A DNA stretch of 64,000 nt from the NCBI RefSeq assembly GCF_000315625.1, contig NW_005434602.1:379411-443410 (forward strand), read 5' to 3'. Source of the DNA: Guillardia theta CCMP2712 (Eukaryota > Cryptophyceae > Pyrenomonadales > Geminigeraceae). The notes below the pieces were generated by a model. It made no database searches and was not told where the DNA came from. It was given only the letters and a program-made list of their open reading frames with translations. The first letter of the stretch is position 1; every line of letters starts with the position of its first letter. The position numbers and the translations under genes were made by a program. Of this stretch, positions 1 to 9,590 are shown piece by piece.

Positions 1-3000
1 AATCTCGGCAATCTTAAGACAACATCAGATGACGTTTTTGTTGTTCGTGTGAGACACAACACTGATTACACTCGATCCAACATTCTGGGGACAGTAACAG
101 CTTTAGGCTCAGGAACATACGCTGCTTCATACACGGCAACGTGGAAGCGAAACGGATTGAGTTGCGTAACGAATAGCACAACTTATGCCTGTACGGAACC
201 TGTTGACTTGATAGCCATTGGAAGTTCAACAAACACTGGAATCTACGATGTTTCGACTTGGATCAATGCTATCCGCCAGACTACGTCAAATGTCGTTGGC
301 CCTTCTGCAAATCGTATCGGTGTGTTGCAAAAATATCACGATATCTTGGTTTCTCAGGCTCTCCCTGGTGGTTTGTTTGCGACGTATTACACTGATATGT
401 CTGCCACACCGTTGCCTTACTCTGGAGACTTTGACAGCAGTGTTTACCGCACAAAAATTGTACAGACTGTCAATCAAGATTTCCTGGTCAGTGATCCTTT
501 GACTTCCGGATGTCTAGATGCAATCGATACAGCGTTTGGTGTAAGGTATGTGGGATTTTTCTCTCCACCCACTGCTGCAACATACACGTTTGCTATTCAG
601 ATGCACAATGAAAACGAGAGGGTGAAGCTCTGGATGAACAACCTGCTAATTATTGATCAATGGAACTCCTTGAGCTATGCGTACACACCGAGTGGAACTA
701 TCAATTTCGCCCAAGACAATGCATATTACGACATGAAAATTGAATACAAACAATATGGAGGGAGCGCAGATGAAGCATCCATCTCTTTCCAATACGCCTA
801 TCCTGATGATACGACCCTGTCTGTGGTTCCCTCTACAAGGCTGTGGCAATCATATGATTTAGCGTTCCATATCTACGATGAAGGCGGTTTGACTGCAACG
901 TACTACAACTCTCTACCAAGTGGAACGAATGAAGTTGTGGGGTTGTCGACTGCTGACAAAGCGGTGCAGGAATCAACTGTGGATTGGTCTGGAACATCTT
1001 CCACTGACCGTCCATACCCGAGTTCAATCACATCTGGGACATTTAGCGTTCGATGGATTGGTTTTGTCCAACCCAGCCGATCCGATCTGTACACTTTCTA
1101 CACACCCATCCATGGCGGTACTCAAACTTCTACAGACGAACGAGTGAGGCTTTGGATAGACAATTCCCTCGTGATCTCTCAATGGGAATCCTTGTCCTCC
1201 ATTGATCCTTCAGGCACATATCAATTTGCACAGCCCAATGAGTTTTATAATCTCATGATGGATTACAAAGTAAGTTCTAGTACAGCACCGCGAAGTATTG
1301 CCCTCCAATGGGAAAATGCTGGAGCTCAATACTTGTTGAGCGACAATTCTCCTGCTATCCCAGGCTCAACAGTCTCACGAGGTGTCATCCCCCCCAATAG
1401 GCTGTTCAGAATACGGACTTCATCCACCATCGAGAGAGATGACTTCAAGGCCTGGGATCTTGACTTCTTCCAGAGCGGTGTTTCAACATTAGAAGACCGT
1501 CAGCAGGAGACTCCAGGACAGTGGGCAAAGATAAGCGCGTGCCCTGAGTGGTCAGACACGGGAGATAACGTCCGATACAATAGATGTAGGGGCAAAGGAC
1601 TTCGAACCAACGAGGTGCTTCGAGTTGATGTGAAGCCAGCCGTCGTATGCGCCAGCCAAACGACGATTTCCGATGTCGGTGGATCTCTTTCCCTCAGCAC
1701 AGCAGGCGTAACAAGAACATTCACCCTGACAGCAAGAGACGCCTACGACAACCAGAGAGACTCTACTGACGATGCCTTCATAGCACGTGCAACATTGTCC
1801 GACAGCTCAGTCTACGGAAGCTCTGTGGCACCGTTCTATGGCAGTCTTGTTCCTCAAGACTGGGCTACGCTTCAAGCAGAAGGACAAAACAATCCTGTTT
1901 GGAATCAGTACGGAAAATACGAAATCTCATACTTAATCACTCAATCAGCTTCGTTTTTCATGACTGTGATGAGTGCAGATGTGCAGGGTAATGGTTTGTT
2001 GGGAACCTACTTCAGCACCACGAGTCTTTCGGGAATAATTTACACTCAAGTTGATCCTAATATTGATTTCAATTGGGGGCAAACGAATCCAACAACCGAC
2101 CCAAATATTCTTGTGGGATCATTTAGTGCAAGATGGACAGGCTACATCAAGATGAACAACACGGAGACGTACACCTTCACCACTAATTGTGATTATGGTG
2201 TCTCACTTCAAGTGGGTAGCATCCAGGTTATTAGCCAGTGGGGTTCCAATGCTAGTTACTACTCTGGAGTTTTCACAGCAACCAGTGGGGTGTTATACGA
2301 TTTCATCTTTGAATACAAGACTCAAGGACCGATTTCCTTTTGTACACTTTCGTACTCTTCACCATCCACACCGCAGCAAACTGTTCCTACTTCTCAATTC
2401 TTTGTTGAAGCCCAGACCGTGAACGGAGGAGAGGTACCTCTCGACACTCTACCAACCCTGATCTCTGCCACGGCTTCCACAATCAATGGAACTGGACTGT
2501 CATTGGCCACTGCTGGAGTTACCGCTTCCTTCACGGTCATTGCAAAGGACATGTACGGGAATGTTAGAGATTCTTGCGCAGATATACTGTTTGCAAGAAT
2601 GTATCCAGATCCTCCAACATGTTTGCAAGGGCAATATCCTTACGATTGGGCGACATGGAGCATGGGGACCTTCTTTACATGCACCAGCATCGGAAAGATT
2701 AGCCTTGCAACAACTGACACGTCTCTGATGACCAACCAGATCAATACCAACACCAATGCGGGACCCATCGGTACCAATGGCTCATATGGATTCTACATGC
2801 CGGTACCATCGAACACTGGGTCGTCATGGTCGGATGTAAGCTCTGTTTGCACTTCCGACAGGTTCACAGGAAACAAGCATCCCTTCACTTATGTACAAAC
2901 CAGGGCGGGCTCGAGCACCTTGTACGTGTCCGAGACGCCTGGAGGCATTGGTTCTAGTTATGCTGCAGCTGCTGGACGAGGTCTGATGGCAACCTACTAC

Positions 3001-5853
3001 GAGACTCCAGACTTCGGAAATCCGCAGTTTGCGCAAGACTGCATCACCCAGGATGGTACGCCTTATGAGAACGCTTATTGCAATGTTGGCACGATTAATA
3101 TCTCTTACTCAAATATGATGACTCCCGGAAGTTTGACTAACGATGGAGCCTTTTCTGTACGATGGTTGGGATTCATCCGGATGTCGACAACCAATCAAAA
3201 CGGTCAAACATGGACTTTCAGTACGCCGTTGGGACAAGGAACGTACAACGACGAAAGAGTCAAGTTATGGATTGACAACAGTCTATTGATTGATGAATGG
3301 ACATCCTTATCTACTACAAACCCAACTTCCACGGTGCCGTATGATTATTTTTCCGACAAACAATTGTATGATATCAAGGTTGAGTATAAGAATGTTTTTG
3401 GAGGTCCAACCGACGGATCATATTTGCAATTGAAGTTGGGCGATGTGCTTGTTCCCAGCGACAGCTTGTATGTCAATCATTTGATTGAGGGAATAGCCTC
3501 ACGTATCACTGTGCTTCCTAATGTTGCCTTCCATCGAGAATGCGAAGTCTACGGTGATGGTCTTACGATTGCAACCGCTGGAGTTCAAGCTACTTTTGCG
3601 ATCCAATCTAAGGATGCGTATAACAACCAGCGAGGGGTGGGAGGTGACCTGTTCATCGTTAGAGCCTTCTCGGATGGTTGTCAGACCATCGACAACACCA
3701 TCGAGCAAAAGGCCACTTGCCAACCATACGGGCCTGCCATTAAGACTTGTGGAGGAACAAACGATCCTGTTTGCAGCCACCTGACAAACCCTGCCCCTCA
3801 GATGAACGACGGTGGTGATGGAGACGGAATGAATTGGGCAGGAGCTTTGTCAGTCAAAGATGGCGGAAAGTTCCGAACCGATGTTGAAGGAGTTTGTCCG
3901 ACATGCCCACGTCTCATTCGAGCGAATGTCGTGGATAACCAAGACAGCACTTACACGGCTTACTTCACCGGGACACAGAAGGGCAGATACACTGTGGTTA
4001 CTTCTCTGGTCAATAGTGGAGGACTTCTTGCAACTTACTACGATGGAGATCCAGTTCAAAGCACAACAGTTTACTCGTACTCTGACTACGGAATATCAGT
4101 AAGAGTAGATCCCCTCGTAGACTGGTCAGCAGCTCAGGCTGGTAACAAAGCGATTGCGTCTTTGACATCCAGCACCTGGGGAGTCAGATGGGTTGGATTT
4201 GTGCGTCCTAGCCTCGCCAACCAGTACACCTTCCAGGTCTCCATCGGAGAGAGCACCGAACGAGTCAAGTTGTGGGTGGACAACAGCATCATCATCCAGC
4301 AGTGGACGTCAATTGATGGTACAACCGTCTCTGGCACGATGGGATTCGGTAATGGCAATGGTTACTACGACATCAGTCTGCTCTACAAGTGTGCAACATC
4401 CTCAGGCCAATGCGCGTACAACTTGAAGTGGGAGAGCACTCCAACGGGCAATGCGAACAACGACGTTTCGCTGGGTACCATTCCTTCGGATAGACTGTTC
4501 CAGCGATATGATGTACCGAATACTGGCTTGACTTGCACCGGAACTCCATGCATCACAAAGGACTGGTCCGACAACACCACACAGACGACTCTTGAGATCT
4601 TCCCCAGTGTTACTTGCGCTTCTTTGTCTGTTGCTCATGGAAACGGATTGACATTAACAACTGTTGGCGTTCCAGCGACATTCACCATTCAGGCAAAGGA
4701 TGCTTACTCCAACTCTCGCGAAGACACGGACGCTTCTTTCACTGTGGATCTGTTTGGAAGTGGAGGCTCAGTGATTTACAACGGAGCAGTCTACAACGGA
4801 TGGTATGGCGCTGGAAACTACACAGCATCCTACACTGCTGTGGATGCAAACAATTACAACCTGTATGTCAGATACGGAGCATATAACATCTTGGGTTCAC
4901 CCTTTTCAACCACTATCAAGCCAGGAAATGCTTGTGGAGCACAGTCGACCATCCAGGGCAGCGGGTTGACAGCAGCGACCATCTCACCGGCCAAATCTGT
5001 CTTCACGATTCAAGCTCGAGATCAGTACGGCAATGCTAAGACGCAGGCACTACCCACCGATCAAGACTTCATAGTCCGGGTAGTGCGAACCTCGGGGGCA
5101 GGCATGCAGGGCACCAACGGTCTGCCGCCATTCTATGACGCGACGGCGATCAGCTCTAGTCCGACCCTCCACGCCACGTTCAACACCCCGACCGACGACG
5201 GGAGGTATGCAGGCTATTACCAGGTGCCTTCTACCCCCTCCCCCTCTGGGTACATCCATTACCTCTATGCCTCTTGGATCGCCCAGGGAGGAATCGCAGC
5301 CACATACTACGCAGGCACTCCATCGAGCAGCAACGGATACAGCTCCCTTGCTCTATCTGCTCCCATCAACGTACTGACTAACGGCAATGCTGTCAACCAG
5401 AGGCTGACAGAGCTCGGAGGAACGGTGGAGGACTCGTCGCAAGCAGCATCAACGCTATGGGGCAGCAGTGCGCTGACTTCGTCGACTGAGGGGTACGTCA
5501 TCCGATGGAGTGGCATGTACCAGACTTTGACAAGCCAACGATACTTCCAATGGAAAGTGACGACTGACAATGGTGACCGCGTGAGGTTGTGGATCGACAA
5601 CAAGCTCATCATCGATCAGTGGACATCTCTGGATAGCAACACGCCTTCAGGCGGTTACATCTTTGATTCTGTGGATGGAATCTATGATGTCACTGCAGAG
5701 TATTGGAGAGCGGATGGAAAACCTACTACCCCCGCTAACATCGAGGTCTTGGACGGGTCGTCAACTGCAGCCTTCTCATCGATTCCCTCCACGAGACTCT
5801 ACTTCACTCAAGACCTGTCGGGATCTCCCTATGCCGTCACTGTCACAGTTTAA
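1..5853 (+). CDS. Giant PA14-domain / filamin-like repeat protein, 5' end outside window
   Basis: The frame is open from base 1, so the gene starts upstream; 1950 codons are visible before the TAA. Six PA14-like domains begin near residues 123, 294, 665, 991, 1340 and 1763, each opening with a G-L-x-A-T-Y-Y motif and most carrying the ERVKLW(I/V)DN..(I)I.QW core. The third (residue 665) is the most diverged and lacks the ERVKLW motif. Between them lie Ig/filamin-type repeats with the signature GL(S/T)(L/I)(A/T)TAGV..(T)F(T)(I/V)..(K/R)DAY.N.R(D), near residues 560, 830, 1180, 1545 and 1655. PA14 domains bind carbohydrate in glycosidases, adhesins and toxins, so an extracellular or cell-surface adhesive role is inferred. 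No C-terminal membrane anchor is visible. The stop is embedded in GTTTAATC...CTCTGTCTAG, which could be a short intron adding a few more codons before another stop. Confidence 0.85.
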   Translation, partial: NLGNLKTTSDDVFVVRVRHNTDYTRSNILGTVTALGSGTYAASYTATWKRNGLSCVTNSTTYACTEPVDLIAIGSSTNTGIYDVSTWINAIRQTTSNVVGPSANRIGVLQKYHDILVSQALPGGLFATYYTDMSATPLPYSGDFDSSVYRTKIVQTVNQDFLVSDPLTSGCLDAIDTAFGVRYVGFFSPPTAATYTFAIQMHNENERVKLWMNNLLIIDQWNSLSYAYTPSGTINFAQDNAYYDMKIEYKQYGGSADEASISFQYAYPDDTTLSVVPSTRLWQSYDLAFHIYDEGGLTATYYNSLPSGTNEVVGLSTADKAVQESTVDWSGTSSTDRPYPSSITSGTFSVRWIGFVQPSRSDLYTFYTPIHGGTQTSTDERVRLWIDNSLVISQWESLSSIDPSGTYQFAQPNEFYNLMMDYKVSSSTAPRSIALQWENAGAQYLLSDNSPAIPGSTVSRGVIPPNRLFRIRTSSTIERDDFKAWDLDFFQSGVSTLEDRQQETPGQWAKISACPEWSDTGDNVRYNRCRGKGLRTNEVLRVDVKPAVVCASQTTISDVGGSLSLSTAGVTRTFTLTARDAYDNQRDSTDDAFIARATLSDSSVYGSSVAPFYGSLVPQDWATLQAEGQNNPVWNQYGKYEISYLITQSASFFMTVMSADVQGNGLLGTYFSTTSLSGIIYTQVDPNIDFNWGQTNPTTDPNILVGSFSARWTGYIKMNNTETYTFTTNCDYGVSLQVGSIQVISQWGSNASYYSGVFTATSGVLYDFIFEYKTQGPISFCTLSYSSPSTPQQTVPTSQFFVEAQTVNGGEVPLDTLPTLISATASTINGTGLSLATAGVTASFTVIAKDMYGNVRDSCADILFARMYPDPPTCLQGQYPYDWATWSMGTFFTCTSIGKISLATTDTSLMTNQINTNTNAGPIGTNGSYGFYMPVPSNTGSSWSDVSSVCTSDRFTGNKHPFTYVQTRAGSSTLYVSETPGGIGSSYAAAAGRGLMATYYETPDFGNPQFAQDCITQDGTPYENAYCNVGTINISYSNMMTPGSLTNDGAFSVRWLGFIRMSTTNQNGQTWTFSTPLGQGTYNDERVKLWIDNSLLIDEWTSLSTTNPTSTVPYDYFSDKQLYDIKVEYKNVFGGPTDGSYLQLKLGDVLVPSDSLYVNHLIEGIASRITVLPNVAFHRECEVYGDGLTIATAGVQATFAIQSKDAYNNQRGVGGDLFIVRAFSDGCQTIDNTIEQKATCQPYGPAIKTCGGTNDPVCSHLTNPAPQMNDGGDGDGMNWAGALSVKDGGKFRTDVEGVCPTCPRLIRANVVDNQDSTYTAYFTGTQKGRYTVVTSLVNSGGLLATYYDGDPVQSTTVYSYSDYGISVRVDPLVDWSAAQAGNKAIASLTSSTWGVRWVGFVRPSLANQYTFQVSIGESTERVKLWVDNSIIIQQWTSIDGTTVSGTMGFGNGNGYYDISLLYKCATSSGQCAYNLKWESTPTGNANNDVSLGTIPSDRLFQRYDVPNTGLTCTGTPCITKDWSDNTTQTTLEIFPSVTCASLSVAHGNGLTLTTVGVPATFTIQAKDAYSNSREDTDASFTVDLFGSGGSVIYNGAVYNGWYGAGNYTASYTAVDANNYNLYVRYGAYNILGSPFSTTIKPGNACGAQSTIQGSGLTAATISPAKSVFTIQARDQYGNAKTQALPTDQDFIVRVVRTSGAGMQGTNGLPPFYDATAISSSPTLHATFNTPTDDGRYAGYYQVPSTPSPSGYIHYLYASWIAQGGIAATYYAGTPSSSNGYSSLALSAPINVLTNGNAVNQRLTELGGTVEDSSQAASTLWGSSALTSSTEGYVIRWSGMYQTLTSQRYFQWKVTTDNGDRVRLWIDNKLIIDQWTSLDSNTPSGGYIFDSVDGIYDVTAEYWRADGKPTTPANIEVLDGSSTAAFSSIPSTRLYFTQDLSGSPYAVTVTV

Positions 5854-6211
5854 TCACCCCCTCTTCTCTTCCTCTGTCTAGCGTGCATTCTAATGAATCA
5901 CCTTGAATATACCACTATCGTGAGAAGAAGCCTCTCGTACCTGCCTGCCCCTTTCTCTTTGTCCTCCTCCTCTCCTCCTCATCACCCCTTCACATCTCCT
6001 TTATTCCAATCTGACCAGCTCAAGTTTTATCGTCCCTATCACCGGGTTGCACTCCTTGACTTGCACGTTTACCTGCCAAGTCTATCAGGCCCCTCCCTCT
6101 AGTCTTCCTCCTGTCCTCTAGTCTTCTTCCACGTTAGAGGGCCCTCTTCCCTTCCTCCTCACCTTCGCCCCAACTTTCGGCGCCTTGTCGGCCACTCGCA
6201 GCTGCGCACAG
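5854..6211. other. Pyrimidine-rich spacer between convergent genes
   Basis: Three hundred and fifty bases of C/T-rich DNA lie between the 3' ends of the PA14 gene and the exoribonuclease gene. I see no coding signal in it; it probably holds both 3' UTRs. Confidence 0.5.
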
Positions 6212-6369
6212 TCAGCTGGACTCGCCGACCTCTGCCCCCTCCCCCTCTACCGTCTCGATGTGTCCCAGCTCGTCCAACAGGATGGACACTTGGCTGACGA
6301 GACCCGCAGGGTTGTAGGATCGGAGGACCGTGCCGGAGAGGATGATGTCGGGGCCCTGGGGCGAGTGAG

Positions 6370-6402
<33 letters not shown>

Positions 6403-8938
6403 TGGTCGGGCCTTCACCTTCCTTCGGAGGTACTCGAGGATCCAAAACCTCTCGGAGCTTCGCTGCAGGCGCGAGATGGCGGCGACCTTGCGATCGAGCT
6501 TTGTGATGAGGTGCTGCAGGCGATCCTGAAGAGAAAGTGACGGGAGGCGAGACAGGACAGTAGGTGCCGACCGTAGAGTATGCAGGAGCAGAGCCAAGCA
6601 GCGAAGCTCGGAGCTGACGATGAAGCAAGAGGTCCATATAGCGGCGGATGGGCGAAGTGATCTGAAGAGCAGGATATCAGCATGAAGAGGTCAGACATTC
6701 ATGGTACACAACCTGAGAATAAAGAGAGAGTCCAAGTCCGTTATGACGAGCGGGCATGACAAGGTTGACAGCAGGTTTCATCATCAGAACTTGTTGAAAG
6801 TTCCTGCCATCGCCGTCATGGTCTTTCTGTTTCTCGTCACGCATCAACACCTGCAAGCCTCGTTTCGGAAGTGATCGAGGTCAGGAAAGTCGGGAACTTT
6901 GAGCACAGGAAGCTGCTCTGTGCCGTCAGTGACCTGCAGGTAGGAGACGGAGAGGAACCTGCGTGCGGTAGACGAAGGGTATCCCTCGCTCGTGTGCAAA
7001 CCTCGCAGCTACTTCGCCCGCCAGAAGCATGAACTCTGAGGGGAGGGAGATCAGATAGACTCCTTCCCTCAAGCTTTTCTACGAACCTGCTATCATCATC
7101 CTCGACGGAGTCTGAGACGAAATCTCAACTTTGACTTCCTTTCTCTTCTCCCCGTTCACAATCTCGTCCCAGACAGTGACCTGAGCCTTGGGGATCTGTG
7201 TGGACAAGGCTCCTTGTAGCATGCGGAATGACATCCTACGCTTTGCGAGCGTCATGAGCCTTTGAAGGATGAAACTGCTCTTCACTTGCTCAGCATCCCC
7301 TCGTCCTTCTCGCTCCTCTAGCGCCGCTTCCGGGTTCCACGTCAGCAGCTCGTCCACTTGCGAGTAGGTGGCCTTCTTCACATTGATGACGCGCGAAGGA
7401 ACGATCCTGTACTCCTCGATGTCACCGGAGTGGCCCAGCCGCACAGCGAACGTCAGCCCGTCGTTGTCTCGCTGCTCAGCGAGCGATGCACTGCGCGTCA
7501 AGGTCTGGGGGAGCATGGGGATCCTGGTCTCGGGGAGGTAGACGGTAGAGGCTCTCTCTAGCGCGAGCTTGTCAAGATCCGTGTCCTGCAGGCACAGTCG
7601 AGCCGGGTCCGCCACATGAATCAGGACCCACTCGCCCTCGCCCTCGTACTGCAGCCCGACAGCATCGTCGATGTCCATGTTCTCTGTCGAATCATCCACC
7701 GCGAAGGCGATGGAGTCAACGCCCTCTCTGAGCCCTTGCAGAGCGTCAGCTGGGGGTTGTTCCGTCAGCTTCTGCGCCTGCTCCTCCGCCGCGCTGGGCA
7801 CATCAAAGAGCTTGAGGTATCGCTTGACATGAATGTTCTCCCCGGGGATCCAATGCCTGGTGCTGAATAAGATGTTGGCAGCGACAAGGCGAGGATCGTT
7901 GCCGTCCTTAGACACGAGCGTGCGCTTGTAGATGAGCACCTGCATCAGCTTCGGAAGGCCTTCCAGCGTTCGGAGGCCCATGGCGTACTGCTCGAGGTAC
8001 AGCATCAGCTCCTCCTCGTCCTCCACTACTTCCATCGTTGGTGACTCGGGCGGGGCCATGCCGTCGAGATGTGCAACGATCTTCATGATGAGCTTCTCCA
8101 GGGATGGATGGGACTCCACTGCCTTCCCGGGGCTCATGTTGGTCTCCTTCTCTTCAGGATGGACGAGGACGAGACCGTTGTTGAGAGGAGTGAACAAGGA
8201 CCGAGACCGCGCTGCTGTTGTGTACGCCGCGAATAATCCGCTGGCTGAGGTGTCCTGGAACAGATTCTCTGCCAGTTCACTCAGCTCGACCGCTCGCTCC
8301 TCATTGTCTGTTCGCAGGTCCTCCCACACTTGCCTTAGATGATCCTCCTGCAAGCTGCCGCACAAAGATTGCGCTGCTTCCTTCAACCCCTTCACGCTTT
8401 CAGCTTTCCACGATCCCTGGGGTGGGTCGGGCAGAGAGATCTTCACGTTTGACCTTCGGACAGCGATCTGAACTCCTTCCTCCTCGGTCTCCAGCAAGAT
8501 GAATCTTCCTCCTCGAGCTGGACCCTTCACGACTGCGACCTCTCGCTCCGCCTTGGACGAGTCCGTACGTGTAAAGATCACCATCGACCCTGGGTTCATT
8601 TGCGCGTTCCTCGGCCACGCGTGGCTGGACGTAGACATTGAAGCATGTCTCTGTCTGTTGCACGCTACATTGGTACGCGCCATGTTGAGTGATACCGCAT
8701 GGTTGCTCCTCGTGTAGGGCGTCATGGTTTTGCTCCGCATGTTGTGCATGCAGCTGATCTGCTTGCTCGTTGCGTTGGAGCTTGCCATGTAGCTCATCCT
8801 CGCCACGTTGAGCAGCATCCGGTGATCATCGCCTGGGCTCGTCCTCGTCCTCTTCCACCCCCACGCCCACTGCATCGTCCACCTCATCCTCCCTGCCATC
8901 CCGACTCCCCTCTTCATACCCTGTACTACCCACCCCAC
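6212..8938 (-). CDS. RNase II/R (RNB) family 3'-5' exoribonuclease, multi-exon
   Basis: The first large exon (8938 down to 7087) carries the RNB core: DDSTENMDIDDA with the metal-binding aspartates, then HVADPAR and LPETRIPMLPQTL. Splicing G|GTTCG..CCTCAG|AG (intron 7036-7086) restores the family motif MIAEFMLLAGEVAARFA, followed by IPFVYRTQ. A later exon (6572-6661) reads ITSPIRRYMDLLLHRQL, the classic RNase II motif. Introns at 6526-6571 and 6356-6417 join it to FWILEYLRRK and to a C-terminal part (GPDIILSGTVLRSYN..VSILLDELGHIE) that fits the S1-like region. The stop is at 6212-6214. The enzyme would degrade RNA processively from the 3' end; organelle versus cytosol cannot be decided. The N-terminus is uncertain: the first 130 residues are Met/Arg-rich and may not all be coding. 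Small exons between 6665 and 6960 were only roughly traced. Confidence 0.8.
6371..6401. repeat. (CAG)10 trinucleotide tract inside an intron of the RNB gene
   Basis: About ten perfect CAG units. On the gene strand (minus) they read CTG/GCT and fall inside the predicted 62-nt intron 6356-6417, so they need not be translated as polyalanine even though the exon frame stays open through them. Confidence 0.8.
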
Positions 8939-9351
8939 CCACTTCCAATTCCACCATCCACACCCCTAGCACTTAGCTCTAAAACCACCCCCTCATCCAC
9001 CCCCTTGCTTACACCCACCCCTGTCATCAACAGAAACTGGATCACATGCACATGTTCTGAGGGGGACTCGTTCCTTGCGTTTGGTCTCATCAATCCCTCC
9101 CTCCTCTCCTCCCTCCNNNNNNNNNNNNNNNNNNNNNNNNNNNNNNNNNNNNNNNNNNNNNNNNNNNNNNNNNNNNNNNNNNNNNNNNNNNNNNNNNNNN
9201 NNNNNNNNNNNNNNNNCCTCTCCTCCCTCCTCCCTCCTCCCTCCCCCTCCCCTCCTCGTCCCTCACCTTGTCCCTCCTCCCCTCCCTCCCTCCCTCCCTC
9301 TCTCCTCCCCCCTCGATCTCTGATTTTTTGCTTCCTCTTCTACTCTGACTG
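8939..9351. other. C/T-rich intergenic stretch with assembly gap
   Basis: This stretch separates the divergent starts of the RNB gene (minus) and the first zinc-finger gene (plus). It is rich in CCCACC and CCCTCC. Bases 9117-9216 are exactly 100 N. Both sides of the gap are CTCCCTCC low-complexity, so the gap probably marks a collapsed simple repeat. I see no gene here. Confidence 0.7.
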
Positions 9352-9590
9352 ATCCCTATGCCTCCCTCGCCCCCTTTCCTCACTCGTGCTCTCGTGAGAT
9401 CTTCCCTTCCTATCGCGTCGCTTTCTCGCCATGTACATCGATCTCGAGTCACGTTCACGCATCTTGACGGGACGCCCGGGCCTCTCCATCAGGCGCCAAG
9501 ACATGTCCTGTCCTCTTTGTGGCACGTGCAAGGAGTGCTTGGATGCGGTGGCAGAAGGGCGCCGGGAGATAGGTGGGCGACTACGGGAGC
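9352..9590 (+). repeat. Duplicated 5' block, copy 1 (partner at 29455-29697)
   Basis: About 240 bp match 29455-29697 with only three substitutions that I can count. The block covers the 5' flank, the whole predicted first exon and the first part of intron 1 of the zinc-finger gene; outside it the two loci diverge. Confidence 0.9.
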
